A stretch of 64,000 nucleotides of DNA from Candidatus Levyibacteriota bacterium (GCA_027334565.1 DAHWUP010000002.1:62001-126000); one strand, 5' to 3'. Positions 50,516-59,313 are shown, counted from the first letter of the stretch. Translations and numbers: made by a program. Notes: generated from the letters alone by a model not told the origin.

Positions 50516-51049
50516 TTATTGTCGTTGGGGACCGCTTCTTTGCGGAAGAGCGGGTAAATCGTTTAAAATGACACCGTTTTTGTCGGTCAAAATCCCGACG
50601 TCGTCAAACCACATTCTGTCCTGACCATTTTGGTCGTCCGAAAGGTTTAACTCTACAAAGTATAGTTTATCTCCCGTCTCGACCGTGAATTGCTGTTTAT
50701 GGTCTTCCTGTTCCGTATTGTTAGGGGTAAGTGTAACCAACATAGACCCGCCTGAACTTGCTACGGTCGACATTGTCCAGCCGTTTAACGCCGCTTTTAC
50801 ATCTGCCGGCGAAGTACCGTTTACCGGATAAATCAAATATGAATGCTGGTTAAGCATCGGGTTATCCTGTAATTTTGTACCCTTAATGCTCGTTAAAGGC
50901 TTAGGTGCAGGAGTTAATTTGGTTGATGAAACGCCTTCTGTGGCAGGAAGAATTACCGATCGCCTACTGTAATGGACCCATAAAAATACCAACCCGACCA
51001 GTACCAATACCGCTATCACTCCGGCAACCAAAGAATAATTCTTTTTCAT
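50516..51049 (-). CDS. membrane-anchored protein of unknown function
   Basis: 177 aa. Membrane segment at about 7-26 (LVAGVIAVLVLVGLVFLWVH), a short linker, then a beta-rich ectodomain (about 55-165) with YLIYPVNGTSPADVKAALNG and MLVTLTPNN. Ends RSGPQRQ. No known family. GC-rich hairpins in the 60 nt upstream of the start hint at a structured mRNA leader. Confidence 0.6.
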   Translation of the reverse strand: MKKNYSLVAGVIAVLVLVGLVFLWVHYSRRSVILPATEGVSSTKLTPAPKPLTSIKGTKLQDNPMLNQHSYLIYPVNGTSPADVKAALNGWTMSTVASSGGSMLVTLTPNNTEQEDHKQQFTVETGDKLYFVELNLSDDQNGQDRMWFDDVGILTDKNGVILNDLPALPQRSGPQRQ

Positions 51050-51494
51050 AAAAACCTAGAAAAAGTTTACCGTGCCCAGGCAGCAAATACGGTGATTTCG
51101 ATCACGGGCTTCCTTCTTTTACCACAAATTTTATATATTCAGCTGGTTTTAAGAAATTTTGTCTATATTCTAGATAATATAAATTTTGTAAAAAATTTTA
51201 AAGGATCGCGGCCAGGCAGGAATAAAAACTGTCCGTGACCCCAAATCATACCCCATATAACCATAGCGCCTTAAAATAAACGCTTCGCCAATCAGAAGCG
51301 TTTATTTTTTGGTGATATGTTGATTAACAAATGTTATAAAGGTTTATCCGAAGCTATTAAACCTGCACTACCCTTTGTTCGGTTTCGTTGATGACTTTTC
51401 CTTGTAACAAAAAAAGTTTTCGCACGGATAATCCACAACAAAAATGTAGTCTTGTCAATAACTTCTGTCAAGACCGAAATGATATACTACACAA
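51050..51494. other. 445-bp stretch without a protein gene; possible small RNA
   Basis: On the plus strand it holds a hairpin with a TTCG loop (about 51090-51105), an AT-rich promoter-like stretch (about 51150-51185), an imperfect hairpin around 51205-51235 and a strong intrinsic terminator at 51275-51310. No plus-strand protein gene ends there, so a short untranslated transcript of roughly 100 nt is possible. The last 180 nt lead to the riboflavin kinase promoter. No known RNA family was recognised. Confidence 0.4.
51275..51310 (+). terminator. strong intrinsic terminator not attached to any protein gene
   Basis: Perfect 12-bp stem AATAAACGCTTC (51275-51286) with GAAGCGTTTATT (51295-51306), loop GCCAATCA, followed by a T run to 51310. 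The stem can extend by two A-T pairs. Confidence 0.8.
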
Positions 51495-51875
51495 ATGAAG
51501 ATATTGTACTTATTGCGAGGAAAAGTAAAAGAAGGAAAAAAAAGAGGAAAACGTCTGGGATTTCCCACCGCTAATATTACCTTGCATAAAAAAATTCCCG
51601 AAGGAATTTATGCTTCTAAAGTCACGATCGATAAACAGGATTATTTGGCGGCTACTTTTATCGGCGCCTCCAAAACATTCAGAGAAACGGAACTTAAATG
51701 TGAAAGTTTTATTTTAAATTTCGATAACGAAATCTACGGTAAATGGATCACGGTTAAGCTAATTAAAAAAGTCCGCAGAAATAAAAAATTCTCTTCGGTT
51801 AAGAAACTTATTGATCAAATGGAAGTCGACATATCGAATATCCTGATGTTTTTTTCAAAAACTAAAACAAATTAG
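51495..51875 (+). CDS. stand-alone riboflavin kinase
   Basis: 126 aa, corresponding only to the C-terminal kinase domain of RibF. RGKVKEGKKRGKRLGFPTAN is the ATP/Mg site (GxxLGFPTAN), IPEGIYASKV follows, and FILNFDNEIYGKWITVKLIK holds the catalytic Glu region. Makes FMN from riboflavin; there is no FAD synthetase half. An extended -10, TGATATACT, ends 6 nt before the ATG. The stop overlaps that of the convergent anti-sigma gene (TTAG). FMN is the cofactor needed by the flavoproteins at 58318-63603. Confidence 0.88.
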   Translation: MKILYLLRGKVKEGKKRGKRLGFPTANITLHKKIPEGIYASKVTIDKQDYLAATFIGASKTFRETELKCESFILNFDNEIYGKWITVKLIKKVRRNKKFSSVKKLIDQMEVDISNILMFFSKTKTN

Positions 51876-52528
51876 TCCTTTCCGTTGTTCCAAAAATCTC
51901 CATTGTGTCCTTCGCGGTCCATCGTTTTGTTTTCATATTGTTGCTCCAGTTGCTTTTGCTTATTGTCGGTTTGGAGAATCACTTTTTCAATTTCAGGTTT
52001 ATTGTTAAGCGAAGCGCTCTTACTTGCTTCTTCCAAATTTTGCGCACTTTGTTCGACACTTCTCAGATTTATTTTGTTGTTTTTGTTGAGAGTTTGCTCG
52101 TAATCGTTGATCGTTCCTTGTAAATTAGACGAATTGTTCTGCGCCGAAAGTGCTTTGATTTCTTCGCTCCTTCTTTTGAGCATCTGGCCGCTAAAAGAGG
52201 GGTTAACCGCAGATACAATATTTTCAGTCAGTCTTTTTACGGGATATAATAAATCGCCGGGTAAACTGTTTTGAGCATCCACTATCGTATAAGAACCCGC
52301 GGACAACATCAAAATTATTGCCATAAATGAAAGAATCAGCCATTTACTATACCTTAAGCCTTCCCCGTGTCCCGGAAAATGCAGTAAAAAGCTGGTCTTA
52401 GTAAATTGCGATCTCTCAAACCGGTATAAGTTAGAAATATTCTTAGACAACAAACCCAATTCCTCTGCCTCCTTTGCGGAAGCTCCGGATTGTTTTAATT
52501 CCTTTATAATGTTTTCTAAATCATTCAT
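51872..52528 (-). CDS. putative membrane anti-sigma factor (DUF5667-like)
   Basis: 218 aa. Cytoplasmic N-terminal region (1-62), one membrane helix (63-83), then LPGDLLYPVKRLTENI, the DUF5667 pattern, and an extracytoplasmic helical Gln/Asn-rich region. Its start overlaps the ECF sigma gene by 8 nt, the classic sigma/anti-sigma arrangement. The N-terminus lacks the zinc HxxxCxxC motif, so it is not a ZAS-type anti-sigma. Role is inferred from linkage. Confidence 0.7.
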   Translation of the reverse strand: MNDLENIIKELKQSGASAKEAEELGLLSKNISNLYRFERSQFTKTSFLLHFPGHGEGLRYSKWLILSFMAIILMLSAGSYTIVDAQNSLPGDLLYPVKRLTENIVSAVNPSFSGQMLKRRSEEIKALSAQNNSSNLQGTINDYEQTLNKNNKINLRSVEQSAQNLEEASKSASLNNKPEIEKVILQTDNKQKQLEQQYENKTMDREGHNGDFWNNGKD

Positions 52529-53027
52529 TGCTTATGATCTCCTTTAATTTCTTCAACGCACGAAATTGCAATACTCTGACATTTACTTCACTTATCCCTA
52601 AAATTTGTCCCGTTTCCCTGGCGGATAATTCATTGACGAACCTTAGAATTACCACTTCCTTTAAATTCTTAGATAAATATTGAAGCGCCCGGGTAACCTT
52701 TCCGATATTTTCATCCTTCTCCAGCTTTTCGATCAAATTTTCGTCGTAATGAGGTTCTATGCCCAGCTCCGTCATATCCTCCAAAGAAGTTTTCTTGGTC
52801 CTGGAATCTTTTCTAAAATGATCGATCATGACGCTTTTGGCAACTTTGTATAAGTACGCCTGAATAAAATCGGTGTTTATTTTCTCCCAGTTTTTCCAAA
52901 CTTTTAGGAACACTTCGCTTGTGATGTCCTCCGCCAAATTCGGATCCCGGGTGTTTAAATAAACGTATTTATATATCTTATCCGAGAATTTCAAGTATGT
53001 TCTTTCGAATTCTTTTTTTAATTGCAT
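52521..53027 (-). CDS. ECF-family RNA polymerase sigma factor
   Basis: 168 aa. Region 2: IYKYVYLNTRDPNLAEDITS then EVFLKVWKNW; region 4: LKEVVILRFVNELSARETGQ then ILGISEVNVRVLQFRALKKL. Regions 1 and 3 are absent, as expected. Minus-strand extended -10 TGATAGAAT ends 7 nt before the ATG, giving a leaderless mRNA read by the housekeeping sigma. Directs transcription in response to an envelope signal relayed by the co-encoded anti-sigma factor. Confidence 0.92.
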   Translation of the reverse strand: MQLKKEFERTYLKFSDKIYKYVYLNTRDPNLAEDITSEVFLKVWKNWEKINTDFIQAYLYKVAKSVMIDHFRKDSRTKKTSLEDMTELGIEPHYDENLIEKLEKDENIGKVTRALQYLSKNLKEVVILRFVNELSARETGQILGISEVNVRVLQFRALKKLKEIISNE

Positions 53028-53054
53028 CGGACATATTCTATCACAGCCTAATAT

Positions 53055-53080
53055 TGTAACGATATTTTCGGACTTTCGTT
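53055..53080 (+). promoter_or_regulatory. candidate ECF-type promoter for the divergent 53092 gene
   Basis: TGTAAC (53055-53060), 16-bp spacer, CGTT (53077-53080). This resembles promoters of extracytoplasmic-function sigma factors (AAC-type -35, CGT-type -10) more than the sigma70 boxes elsewhere here. It ends 11 nt before the ATG at 53092. Confidence 0.45.
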
Positions 53081-53091
53081 ATATATTGCAT

Positions 53092-53736
53092 ATGAAAAAG
53101 ATTATTGCATTTTTAGCCATTATTTTAATCTTTGCCCTCTTGCAAAATAAAAATAATTTACAAGCCTATGCAGACCAGAATATTCATAAGACCTCTATCG
53201 ATGTGGCCAAAAACGTATTTAACGGTTTTGAAAATGGAAAAAACAAATACCAAATACGCGTTTTCGGCAACAACTTCATGATAAAAGGACAGATCTCGGC
53301 CGCGTCCTCAACGTCAATTACCATTAATTCACAGGTTATCTACATAGACCCATCCGTCACCGGAGATGTTAAAGTTGTCGGAAATCCGCAGGTTAATGCA
53401 TACGCGATCATCTCGGGAATCATTCAGAACTCCGATTATTATGCTCAAAGAATAGTAATAAACCAACGGGACAAAAATGAACCGTCAGAAAATGAACAGG
53501 GAGAAGAAAACGAAAATGTTACTCCGACCGTCACACCCACCGTTATCCCTACGGTTACGCTTACGCCGACTCCGACCCCAATTGCCACCGAAAGCCCAAC
53601 ACTTACACCGACCCCCGTATCCACCCAGAGCGCAAGTATCGAAACCAACTTTGGCAATCAGTTCAACCTGCAAAACATCATCAATAATTTTGAAAAGTTT
53701 TTTTCTTTCGTCAATAACGGATTTTTCAGATTTTAA
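53092..53736 (+). CDS. secreted DUF5666-like protein with Thr-Pro tail
   Basis: 214 aa. Signal peptide (about 1-26), a helical segment, one DUF5666-like module (about 62-125: FMIKGQISAASSTSITINSQ to YYAQRIVIN), an acidic patch, a Thr/Pro stalk and a helical Asn/Phe-rich end (FNLQNIINNFEKFFSFVNNG). Divergent from the ECF sigma operon with 64 bp between, and likely its target. A TTG two codons upstream is a less likely start. Confidence 0.65.
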   Translation: MKKIIAFLAIILIFALLQNKNNLQAYADQNIHKTSIDVAKNVFNGFENGKNKYQIRVFGNNFMIKGQISAASSTSITINSQVIYIDPSVTGDVKVVGNPQVNAYAIISGIIQNSDYYAQRIVINQRDKNEPSENEQGEENENVTPTVTPTVIPTVTLTPTPTPIATESPTLTPTPVSTQSASIETNFGNQFNLQNIINNFEKFFSFVNNGFFRF

Positions 53737-53783
53737 TTCAGTTTCTTAAACCCCTTAAACAACTAGTGATATAATTCCAAAAT

Positions 53784-54683
53784 ATGAGGACATTCATTTT
53801 ATTATCGATAGTTATTGCGGTGTTTGTTACGGTCTTGGCCGCTTTTTCGTCAAACAACCCAAAACTTAAGATCAATAAGACTATCCAAAAGTCGATTGAT
53901 AATTTTCGTTTCAACCATATCGCAGTAATAGTTATGGAAAATAAAACCTTTGATGAAATTGCCGGAAACAAAGAGGCGCCTTACATCAACTCGTTAATAG
54001 AAAAATACGGATTGGCGGCTAAATATTCCGCCGTAACCCACCCCAGTCTTCCCAATTACCTGGCGCTTTTGGGTGGTGACACCTTCGATGTGACCGGTGA
54101 TTGCGAAAACTGTTTTATTCCGGATGAAAATCTGGTCGATCGGCTGGAACAAAGAGGCCTCACTTGGAAAGCATATATGGAGTCCATGCCAAGCCCATGT
54201 TATATTGGCAGTAGCGGTCTTTATGCACAAAAGCACGACCCGTTCATTTATTTTGATGACATCAGAAATAATCCAAAGCGATGTAGTAAGATCGTCGACT
54301 ACTCCCAGCTACTTAACGATTTAAAAAGCCGACAAACAGCTCCCGATTTTATCTGGATCACGCCCAATCTTTGTAATGACATGCATGACTGTCCGGTTTC
54401 AACGGGAGATAAATGGTTAAGCGAACAAATTCCTTCGATATTAAACTCCGAGGCTTTTTCAAAAAGCGATTCGCTTATAGTTCTGACTTTCGATGAAGGT
54501 AACGATAACGACAATAATGTGGCAACGATATTAATCGGCAAAAACGTTAAACCCGGCTACCGGTCACAAGTCGCGTACACCCACTATTCCCTGCTTAAAA
54601 CAATCGAACAAAATTGGGGCCTTGATTATTTGACAACCAATGTGGAAAAAAGCCCGGCGATGTTTGAATTTTTCAAAAAATAA
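53784..54683 (+). CDS. phosphoesterase-family (acid phosphatase/phospholipase C-like) exported enzyme
   Basis: 299 aa. N-terminal membrane/signal segment (about 3-21). The phosphoesterase family pattern is present: HIAVIVMENKTFDEI (metal-binding Glu-Asn), AAKYSAVTHPSLPNYLALLG (Thr/Ser region), a Cys-rich stretch (GDCENCFIP), and LIVLTFDEGNDNDNN (metal-binding Asp-Glu). Acts outside the membrane, hydrolysing phosphomonoesters or phospholipids; useful for phosphate or lipid scavenging. Extended -10 TGATATAAT ends 8 nt before the ATG. Confidence 0.85.
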   Translation: MRTFILLSIVIAVFVTVLAAFSSNNPKLKINKTIQKSIDNFRFNHIAVIVMENKTFDEIAGNKEAPYINSLIEKYGLAAKYSAVTHPSLPNYLALLGGDTFDVTGDCENCFIPDENLVDRLEQRGLTWKAYMESMPSPCYIGSSGLYAQKHDPFIYFDDIRNNPKRCSKIVDYSQLLNDLKSRQTAPDFIWITPNLCNDMHDCPVSTGDKWLSEQIPSILNSEAFSKSDSLIVLTFDEGNDNDNNVATILIGKNVKPGYRSQVAYTHYSLLKTIEQNWGLDYLTTNVEKSPAMFEFFKK

Positions 54684-54702
54684 ACGGCTAAATAACCACC
54701 TG

Positions 54703-55122
54703 TTAAGGATTGATACGAACCGTTTGGGCACTGGTTGTGCCATTTATACCCTGTTCGTAAACCGTCACATTTTGTCCCGGCTTAAGACTGTTTTGATCGA
54801 CCGTACTAAGTTGCTGGTATTGTGTTAAGGCTGAAAGCGAAACCGTCCTGATCGTGCCGTTAGGCATTTTGACGGTTATTTGATTTCCCGAAATACCGGT
54901 GATTATCCCATTCAACACTCCTCGTTGGAAAATTCTTCTTGGGAAAACGAAACGATTCGTTCCTCTTAAAAAACCGTATCTTCCCCGCATACCCGGCATA
55001 TATCCATATCCGTAATAAATCCTATTCAATCTCTCCCTTTGGACAGAAACTTTAAGAGCAAAAGCAAAAACCATTACCAATACCGCTACGATAATTATAC
55101 CGATAACTTTTTTTCCGTTCAT
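54703..55122 (-). CDS. membrane-anchored DUF5666-like protein
   Basis: 139 aa. Membrane segment (about 5-23), a Tyr/Gly/Arg/Phe-rich linker (YYGYGYMPGMRGRYGFLRG) and one small beta module (about 68-138): GIITGISGNQITVKMPNGTI to LKPGQNVTVYEQG. Similar in plan to the modules at 53092 and 19981. GATAAT ends 10 nt before the ATG on the minus strand. Function unknown. Confidence 0.6.
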   Translation of the reverse strand: MNGKKVIGIIIVAVLVMVFAFALKVSVQRERLNRIYYGYGYMPGMRGRYGFLRGTNRFVFPRRIFQRGVLNGIITGISGNQITVKMPNGTIRTVSLSALTQYQQLSTVDQNSLKPGQNVTVYEQGINGTTSAQTVRINP

Positions 55123-55175
55123 AAGTTAATTTATTATCACTGTAACCTGAATAAAAACTGAACAACTCATACAAG

Positions 55176-56633
55176 TTACCAGAGCATCACCCAGAAAGTT
55201 TGCATTATCAATACCTGGATGAACTGGATAAAAATAAAGATAAGGAAATATTTAGAATTGAATTTTAAATTTTCTGTAAGAAAACGGGCCATGGGGACAA
55301 CTAAAAAAGGGATAAAAATTAACCAAATCCTTCCCGCCTCCCCCCTCACCAGCCCCAACGCGTCGACCGTAAATAAAGTAGTCAAAAAAGGTATAAGCAT
55401 TACTATTTCTTTCGACCGTTTATATTTTATAAAATTGCCGATTAAATCTTTCAAAAGCAGTATAAAAATGACCGACACGGGAATACCGGCAAACACGAAA
55501 AAATCATAAAAATTATAAAATACCCAGGGAAAATATGATCTTTGGACCATTCCTTTCGATAAAACAGCGGCGGTAATAGTAAAAAAGTTGGTGTTTAGAA
55601 ATATTAATAAAAACAATAAAAATGACAGTAGTCCTGCGATTAAGGCCAGGTAACTTTCCATTAATTTATTAATAAGTTGCGAGAATTTGTATTTTTGATT
55701 TAAGAGCAACAGTAAACATACAAAATAAAATAGTAAAAAGGGGGCAATGCTCAGAGAAAAAAATAAACCGAATGCAAGAATCAATCCGGACATATACGCA
55801 AATTTTAAATTATTTTTCTCTACCGCCAATATAATAAATATTAACGCTAATAAAGGAAATATAGTATAAAACGCGTCCAAGAGCGGAACAAAAAAAATGA
55901 CGCTTGGAACGGTTGAATAAATCACCGAACTTCTAAACGCGGTTTTGACGTTAAAAATTATTTTTGTCAAATAGTAAAGCGGGGCCACGGGCAGTGCTAC
56001 CAGAAAAGGGATAAAAAGCGACGAAAAAACTGCGGTTTCTTTCTGGTTTTGTAACAATCCTAACCAAATTTTGGCAACCGACGGAGTTGAGGGAGTTAAA
56101 TGCGCGATAATACCGGAATTTGGAAGATGTTGAAAAATCACCTCGAATAGCCAAAATAATACTATTCCACCCGGAGGGTGGCTTTTGGCATGCATGGTAA
56201 GTGCCGGAACTATGTCGGCAAAAGTGGATAAATAAGAAATTAAATTATGGATTTGCAAGGAAGCCGTAAATTGTCCGTTTGCGCCGGGGCTGATAATTCT
56301 TTCGATCAAGACGGATATTCCGCTTCTCGAAAAAAAAAGGATACTAAAAACAAAAAGGTATAGCCAGACAATCACAAACGAGATCAACGCTTTCTCATGA
56401 TTTTTGATCTCCTTTTCTTTGGAATCGTATTTATTTATCAGCCAAAATAACGCTATAAAAAGCAAAAAGGGGGCCCAGACTTTTGGCAAAGATGAGGCGG
56501 AAAACTGGTACGGCCATCGCCAATCGGGAGGATAAACTCCCGGGCCCCTAAGATATGGACTAATGTTGAAAGCGATGGCAAGAAAAAAAACGGCTGCCAA
56601 AAGAATAGTGAGCGATAAGACTTTTTTTTGCAT
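55176..56633 (-). CDS. GT-C-type membrane glycosyltransferase-like protein
   Basis: 485 aa, about 10-12 membrane segments. An extracytoplasmic loop with PALTMHAKSHPPGGIVLFW has the His-Pro-Pro seen in GT-C fold transferases, placed after a long first loop. No soluble catalytic domain. Probably uses a polyprenyl-phosphate sugar donor for cell-surface glycosylation, like the GT87 gene at the left edge. Superfamily call only. Confidence 0.6.
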   Translation of the reverse strand: MQKKVLSLTILLAAVFFLAIAFNISPYLRGPGVYPPDWRWPYQFSASSLPKVWAPFLLFIALFWLINKYDSKEKEIKNHEKALISFVIVWLYLFVFSILFFSRSGISVLIERIISPGANGQFTASLQIHNLISYLSTFADIVPALTMHAKSHPPGGIVLFWLFEVIFQHLPNSGIIAHLTPSTPSVAKIWLGLLQNQKETAVFSSLFIPFLVALPVAPLYYLTKIIFNVKTAFRSSVIYSTVPSVIFFVPLLDAFYTIFPLLALIFIILAVEKNNLKFAYMSGLILAFGLFFSLSIAPFLLFYFVCLLLLLNQKYKFSQLINKLMESYLALIAGLLSFLLFLLIFLNTNFFTITAAVLSKGMVQRSYFPWVFYNFYDFFVFAGIPVSVIFILLLKDLIGNFIKYKRSKEIVMLIPFLTTLFTVDALGLVRGEAGRIWLIFIPFLVVPMARFLTENLKFNSKYFLIFIFIQFIQVLIMQTFWVMLW

Positions 56634-56666
56634 TTAAAAAAATAGCGTAAATAGAAGTTTTAACAC

Positions 56667-57290
56667 TTAGTATCTGTTCTTAAGCATCTTTTTGTTTCTG
56701 TGGACCCACCAGTCGCTCTCTTTATCAAAAAACCACCAGTCGTCGGACTTTGTGCCTAAAATGACCTTGGCTAAATTTTTGGCAACATCGGTTCTTAATC
56801 TTTTTACGGCCGAAGGCAGCCAGGACACCGCCCTTTTATTACCGATATCGACCTGTTCCTTTAAAGTCAAAAGCCATTCGATATTGTCAGCATCTTTGGC
56901 AAGAATTGCTTCTTTGGATTTTCTCTTTTTGTATTCATTCAAAACGTCAAGTATTTTACCACCAAACTCCAAAGTATCCATCAGCTCTTTGATTGCCGCA
57001 AATTCATCCGAAACCGTATATTTCTGATGTACATAATTGAGGTCGCTAGTCCTGGCTTCAGCAAGGTCATGAAACAGGCACATTTGCAGTACTTTTGATG
57101 AATCAACATCCTTCTCCAAGGTTGCCAAAACATAGCCGACGTATGCGGTTCTGGTTAAATGTTCTGAAACCGATTGTTGTCCGCTACCCAAGAAAAAGAA
57201 TGCGCTTCTGGGTGTTTTGGATAATGCACCCACTTCGAACAAAAAATTTACCACTGCCTTATTAGGATTGACTTTACCGCCTTTTTTCAT
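56667..57290 (-). CDS. HD-domain hydrolase (YfbR/HD_3-like)
   Basis: 207 aa. QSVSEHLTRTAYVGYVLATL (first His), CLFHDLAEARTSDLNYVHQK (HD pair) and AKDADNIEWLLTLKEQ (last Asp) fit the YfbR/HDDC2 5'-nucleotidase group that acts on deoxynucleoside monophosphates. The start at 57290 is chosen because TTGACA-16-TACAAT (plus 57297-57324) ends 6 nt upstream and would be inside the longer frame from 57314. C-terminus is Trp-rich (SDDWWFFDKESDWWVH). Confidence 0.82.
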   Translation of the reverse strand: MKKGGKVNPNKAVVNFLFEVGALSKTPRSAFFFLGSGQQSVSEHLTRTAYVGYVLATLEKDVDSSKVLQMCLFHDLAEARTSDLNYVHQKYTVSDEFAAIKELMDTLEFGGKILDVLNEYKKRKSKEAILAKDADNIEWLLTLKEQVDIGNKRAVSWLPSAVKRLRTDVAKNLAKVILGTKSDDWWFFDKESDWWVHRNKKMLKNRY

Positions 57291-57296
57291 AAAGGT

Positions 57297-57324
57297 ATTG
57301 TAATCAATTTTCAACGGATGTCAA
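57297..57324 (-). promoter_or_regulatory. promoter fixing the start of the YfbR-like gene
   Basis: Minus strand TTGACA (plus 57319-57324), 16-bp spacer, TACAAT (plus 57297-57302), 6 nt before the ATG at 57290. Confidence 0.7.
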
Positions 57325-57330
57325 TGAGAC

Positions 57331-58278
57331 TCAAAGAAGACTATTGTTTCTCGTAGACTCAAGCTCCACCTGCACATACTTTGCGGATGGCACTTCTTTT
57401 TTAACCCTATCCTCGATCTTATCTACCAGCTGCTCAAGTTCTCTCGTGCCGAGCTTCGCGTTCATGTGAATATATAAGTTCACGAGTAATTTTTCCGTAC
57501 CGATATGCATCGTCTTAATCCCCAGAACATTTTCCACTTCATCTATTTCCATCGCAGCACTGATTATCTTATCTTCTGTTTCTTTTGATGCGCTCTTGCC
57601 GATCAAAAGGTCCCTGATTCCTAGAATTAACCCAAAAGCCATTATCGCCAGTACTATCCCGATGACCATCGATCCCAACCCGTCAAATCTCTGATCACCG
57701 GTTAAAACATATATCCCCAGCGCTAAGGTTCCCAAAATCGCCGAACTTGTTCCCATTAAATCCAGCGTGAACGTGGTTTTTGTCTCAACCAGAGAAGATC
57801 TAAAGAATATTCTTGCAATATGTCTTGCCGGTCTTCTTCTTAAAAGTCTTAAAAGGCTAAGCAAAAAAGCATATCCGTTGGTAATAACCGTAATGAACAG
57901 CACTACCAAGGCAATATTAACATCATGGATCGGTTTTGGATATAGAAACCGGCTCAGTCCGAAGTAAAACGCGAGTGATGAAGTTAAGCTGAACATAATA
58001 AGAGCCGCCAAAAGGTTCCAGAAATATACCTCATTTCCGTAACCGAACGGATGCACTTCATCCGCTTTTTGCGAAGCCCGATAAAATCCGATCATTAAAA
58101 AACTTGATGAGATTAAATCCGAAATTCCTTCCAAAAATTCGGTAATCATTATTACGCTTCCCGATAAAACTGCAACAGAAAGGTTAAGAAGTATGTCCAG
58201 CAAATCAACCGTAAACGAGGTGATGATAACTCTTTTCGAAGTCAAATGCTGGTCTGGTTTAGCGGGATTTACCTCCAT
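57331..58278 (-). CDS. cation diffusion facilitator (CDF) family transporter
   Basis: 315 aa. Six membrane segments then a cytoplasmic metal-sensing domain (about 225-310, VENVLGIKTMHIGTEKLLVN). Metal-site features: ITEFLEGISDLISSSFLMIG (first acidic pair, with Glu for the usual His or Asp) and ADEVHPFGYGNEVYFW (the family HPxG). Exports Zn, Mn, Fe or a similar ion. Minus-strand TATAAT ends 6 nt before the ATG at 58278, which favours it over a start five codons upstream. Confidence 0.9.
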   Translation of the reverse strand: MEVNPAKPDQHLTSKRVIITSFTVDLLDILLNLSVAVLSGSVIMITEFLEGISDLISSSFLMIGFYRASQKADEVHPFGYGNEVYFWNLLAALIMFSLTSSLAFYFGLSRFLYPKPIHDVNIALVVLFITVITNGYAFLLSLLRLLRRRPARHIARIFFRSSLVETKTTFTLDLMGTSSAILGTLALGIYVLTGDQRFDGLGSMVIGIVLAIMAFGLILGIRDLLIGKSASKETEDKIISAAMEIDEVENVLGIKTMHIGTEKLLVNLYIHMNAKLGTRELEQLVDKIEDRVKKEVPSAKYVQVELESTRNNSLL

Positions 58279-58317
58279 GATTTTATTATACAAGTTTTAA
58301 TTTGTTTTTTGAAAAAC

Positions 58318-59193
58318 CTAAAGGCTGACAACTTGGGGAATAATCTTTTTTCCGAAAATATCAAGTGGTTTAATTTTTTCGACTCCGCTAATGCTGTAAA
58401 TAACCTGATCAATCCCCGCTTGCCCAAGCTGCATGCATTCGTGGATTACCTCATCCGGATTAATATCCTCACCGTCTAAGTGGGAAATAACGGTTTTTTC
58501 TATCTCTTCATAATTTCTGCCTACTTCTTCACAATGCTTTTGTAAAACATCGAGTTTGTGATTTAACTCTTCAATGCCTGCCCTTGCGAACAGATTACAG
58601 GCATCGGCATATTGCGCTACCAAACGAAGAGTTTTTTTCTCACCACCGCCGCCTACCAAAATGGGAGGATGAGGTTTTTGTAAGGCTTGCGGACTATTCA
58701 ACGGATGTTCCAAATGATAATGTTTGCCTTTAAAAGGCTTACTATCCCCCGACCACATGCGCTGAAAAATTTGCAGGGTTTCCTCCAATCTTTCGAAGCG
58801 TTCCTTAAGCGGAGGAAAATTAAAACCAAGGGCTTTAGATTCCTGTTCATTCCATGCCGCACCGATACCCAAAACCGCTCTTCCCCCACTCAAAACATCC
58901 AGGGCCGTTACCGCTTTGACCAAGAGAGCGGGATCACGGTAAATCACACCGGTCACCATAGTCCCCATTTTAACTTTTTTGGTCAAACCGGCGATATAAC
59001 CTAAAGTCGTATATGCTTCGAGCATCGGCTCTTCGGGAGCTCCGACATAACCGATTTGAAAGAAATGATCCATCACCCAAACGCTATAAAAACCGTTTTT
59101 GTCTGCCGAAACCGCGATGTCCTTAAGCAGTTCTCCGATCTTCGCATCCCCCCCGGTCCAGGTAAATTTATTGATTTGAAGGCCAATTTTCAT
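58318..59193 (-). CDS. luciferase-like (LLM) F420/FMN-dependent oxidoreductase
   Basis: 291 aa TIM barrel. SVWVMDHFFQIGYVG, KMGTMVTGVIYRDPALLVKA and LSGGRAVLGIGAAWNEQESK are typical of LLM F420-dependent oxidoreductases; the C-terminal PPILVGGGGEKKTLRLVAQY binds the cofactor phosphate. Whether FMN or F420 is used is unknown; no F420 biosynthesis gene is in the window. An extended -10, TGTTAAAAT, ends 6 nt before the ATG. Confidence 0.9.
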   Translation of the reverse strand: MKIGLQINKFTWTGGDAKIGELLKDIAVSADKNGFYSVWVMDHFFQIGYVGAPEEPMLEAYTTLGYIAGLTKKVKMGTMVTGVIYRDPALLVKAVTALDVLSGGRAVLGIGAAWNEQESKALGFNFPPLKERFERLEETLQIFQRMWSGDSKPFKGKHYHLEHPLNSPQALQKPHPPILVGGGGEKKTLRLVAQYADACNLFARAGIEELNHKLDVLQKHCEEVGRNYEEIEKTVISHLDGEDINPDEVIHECMQLGQAGIDQVIYSISGVEKIKPLDIFGKKIIPQVVSL

Positions 59194-59313
59194 ACCGATA
59201 TTTTAACAGCAATAAATTTTCGCATAGAATGTTTATTGAGTCGGTGATAAAATAATATTCACAGATATTATACATAAACATCCTGAAAAATACTTGAAAA
59301 TAGTTAAAAATTT

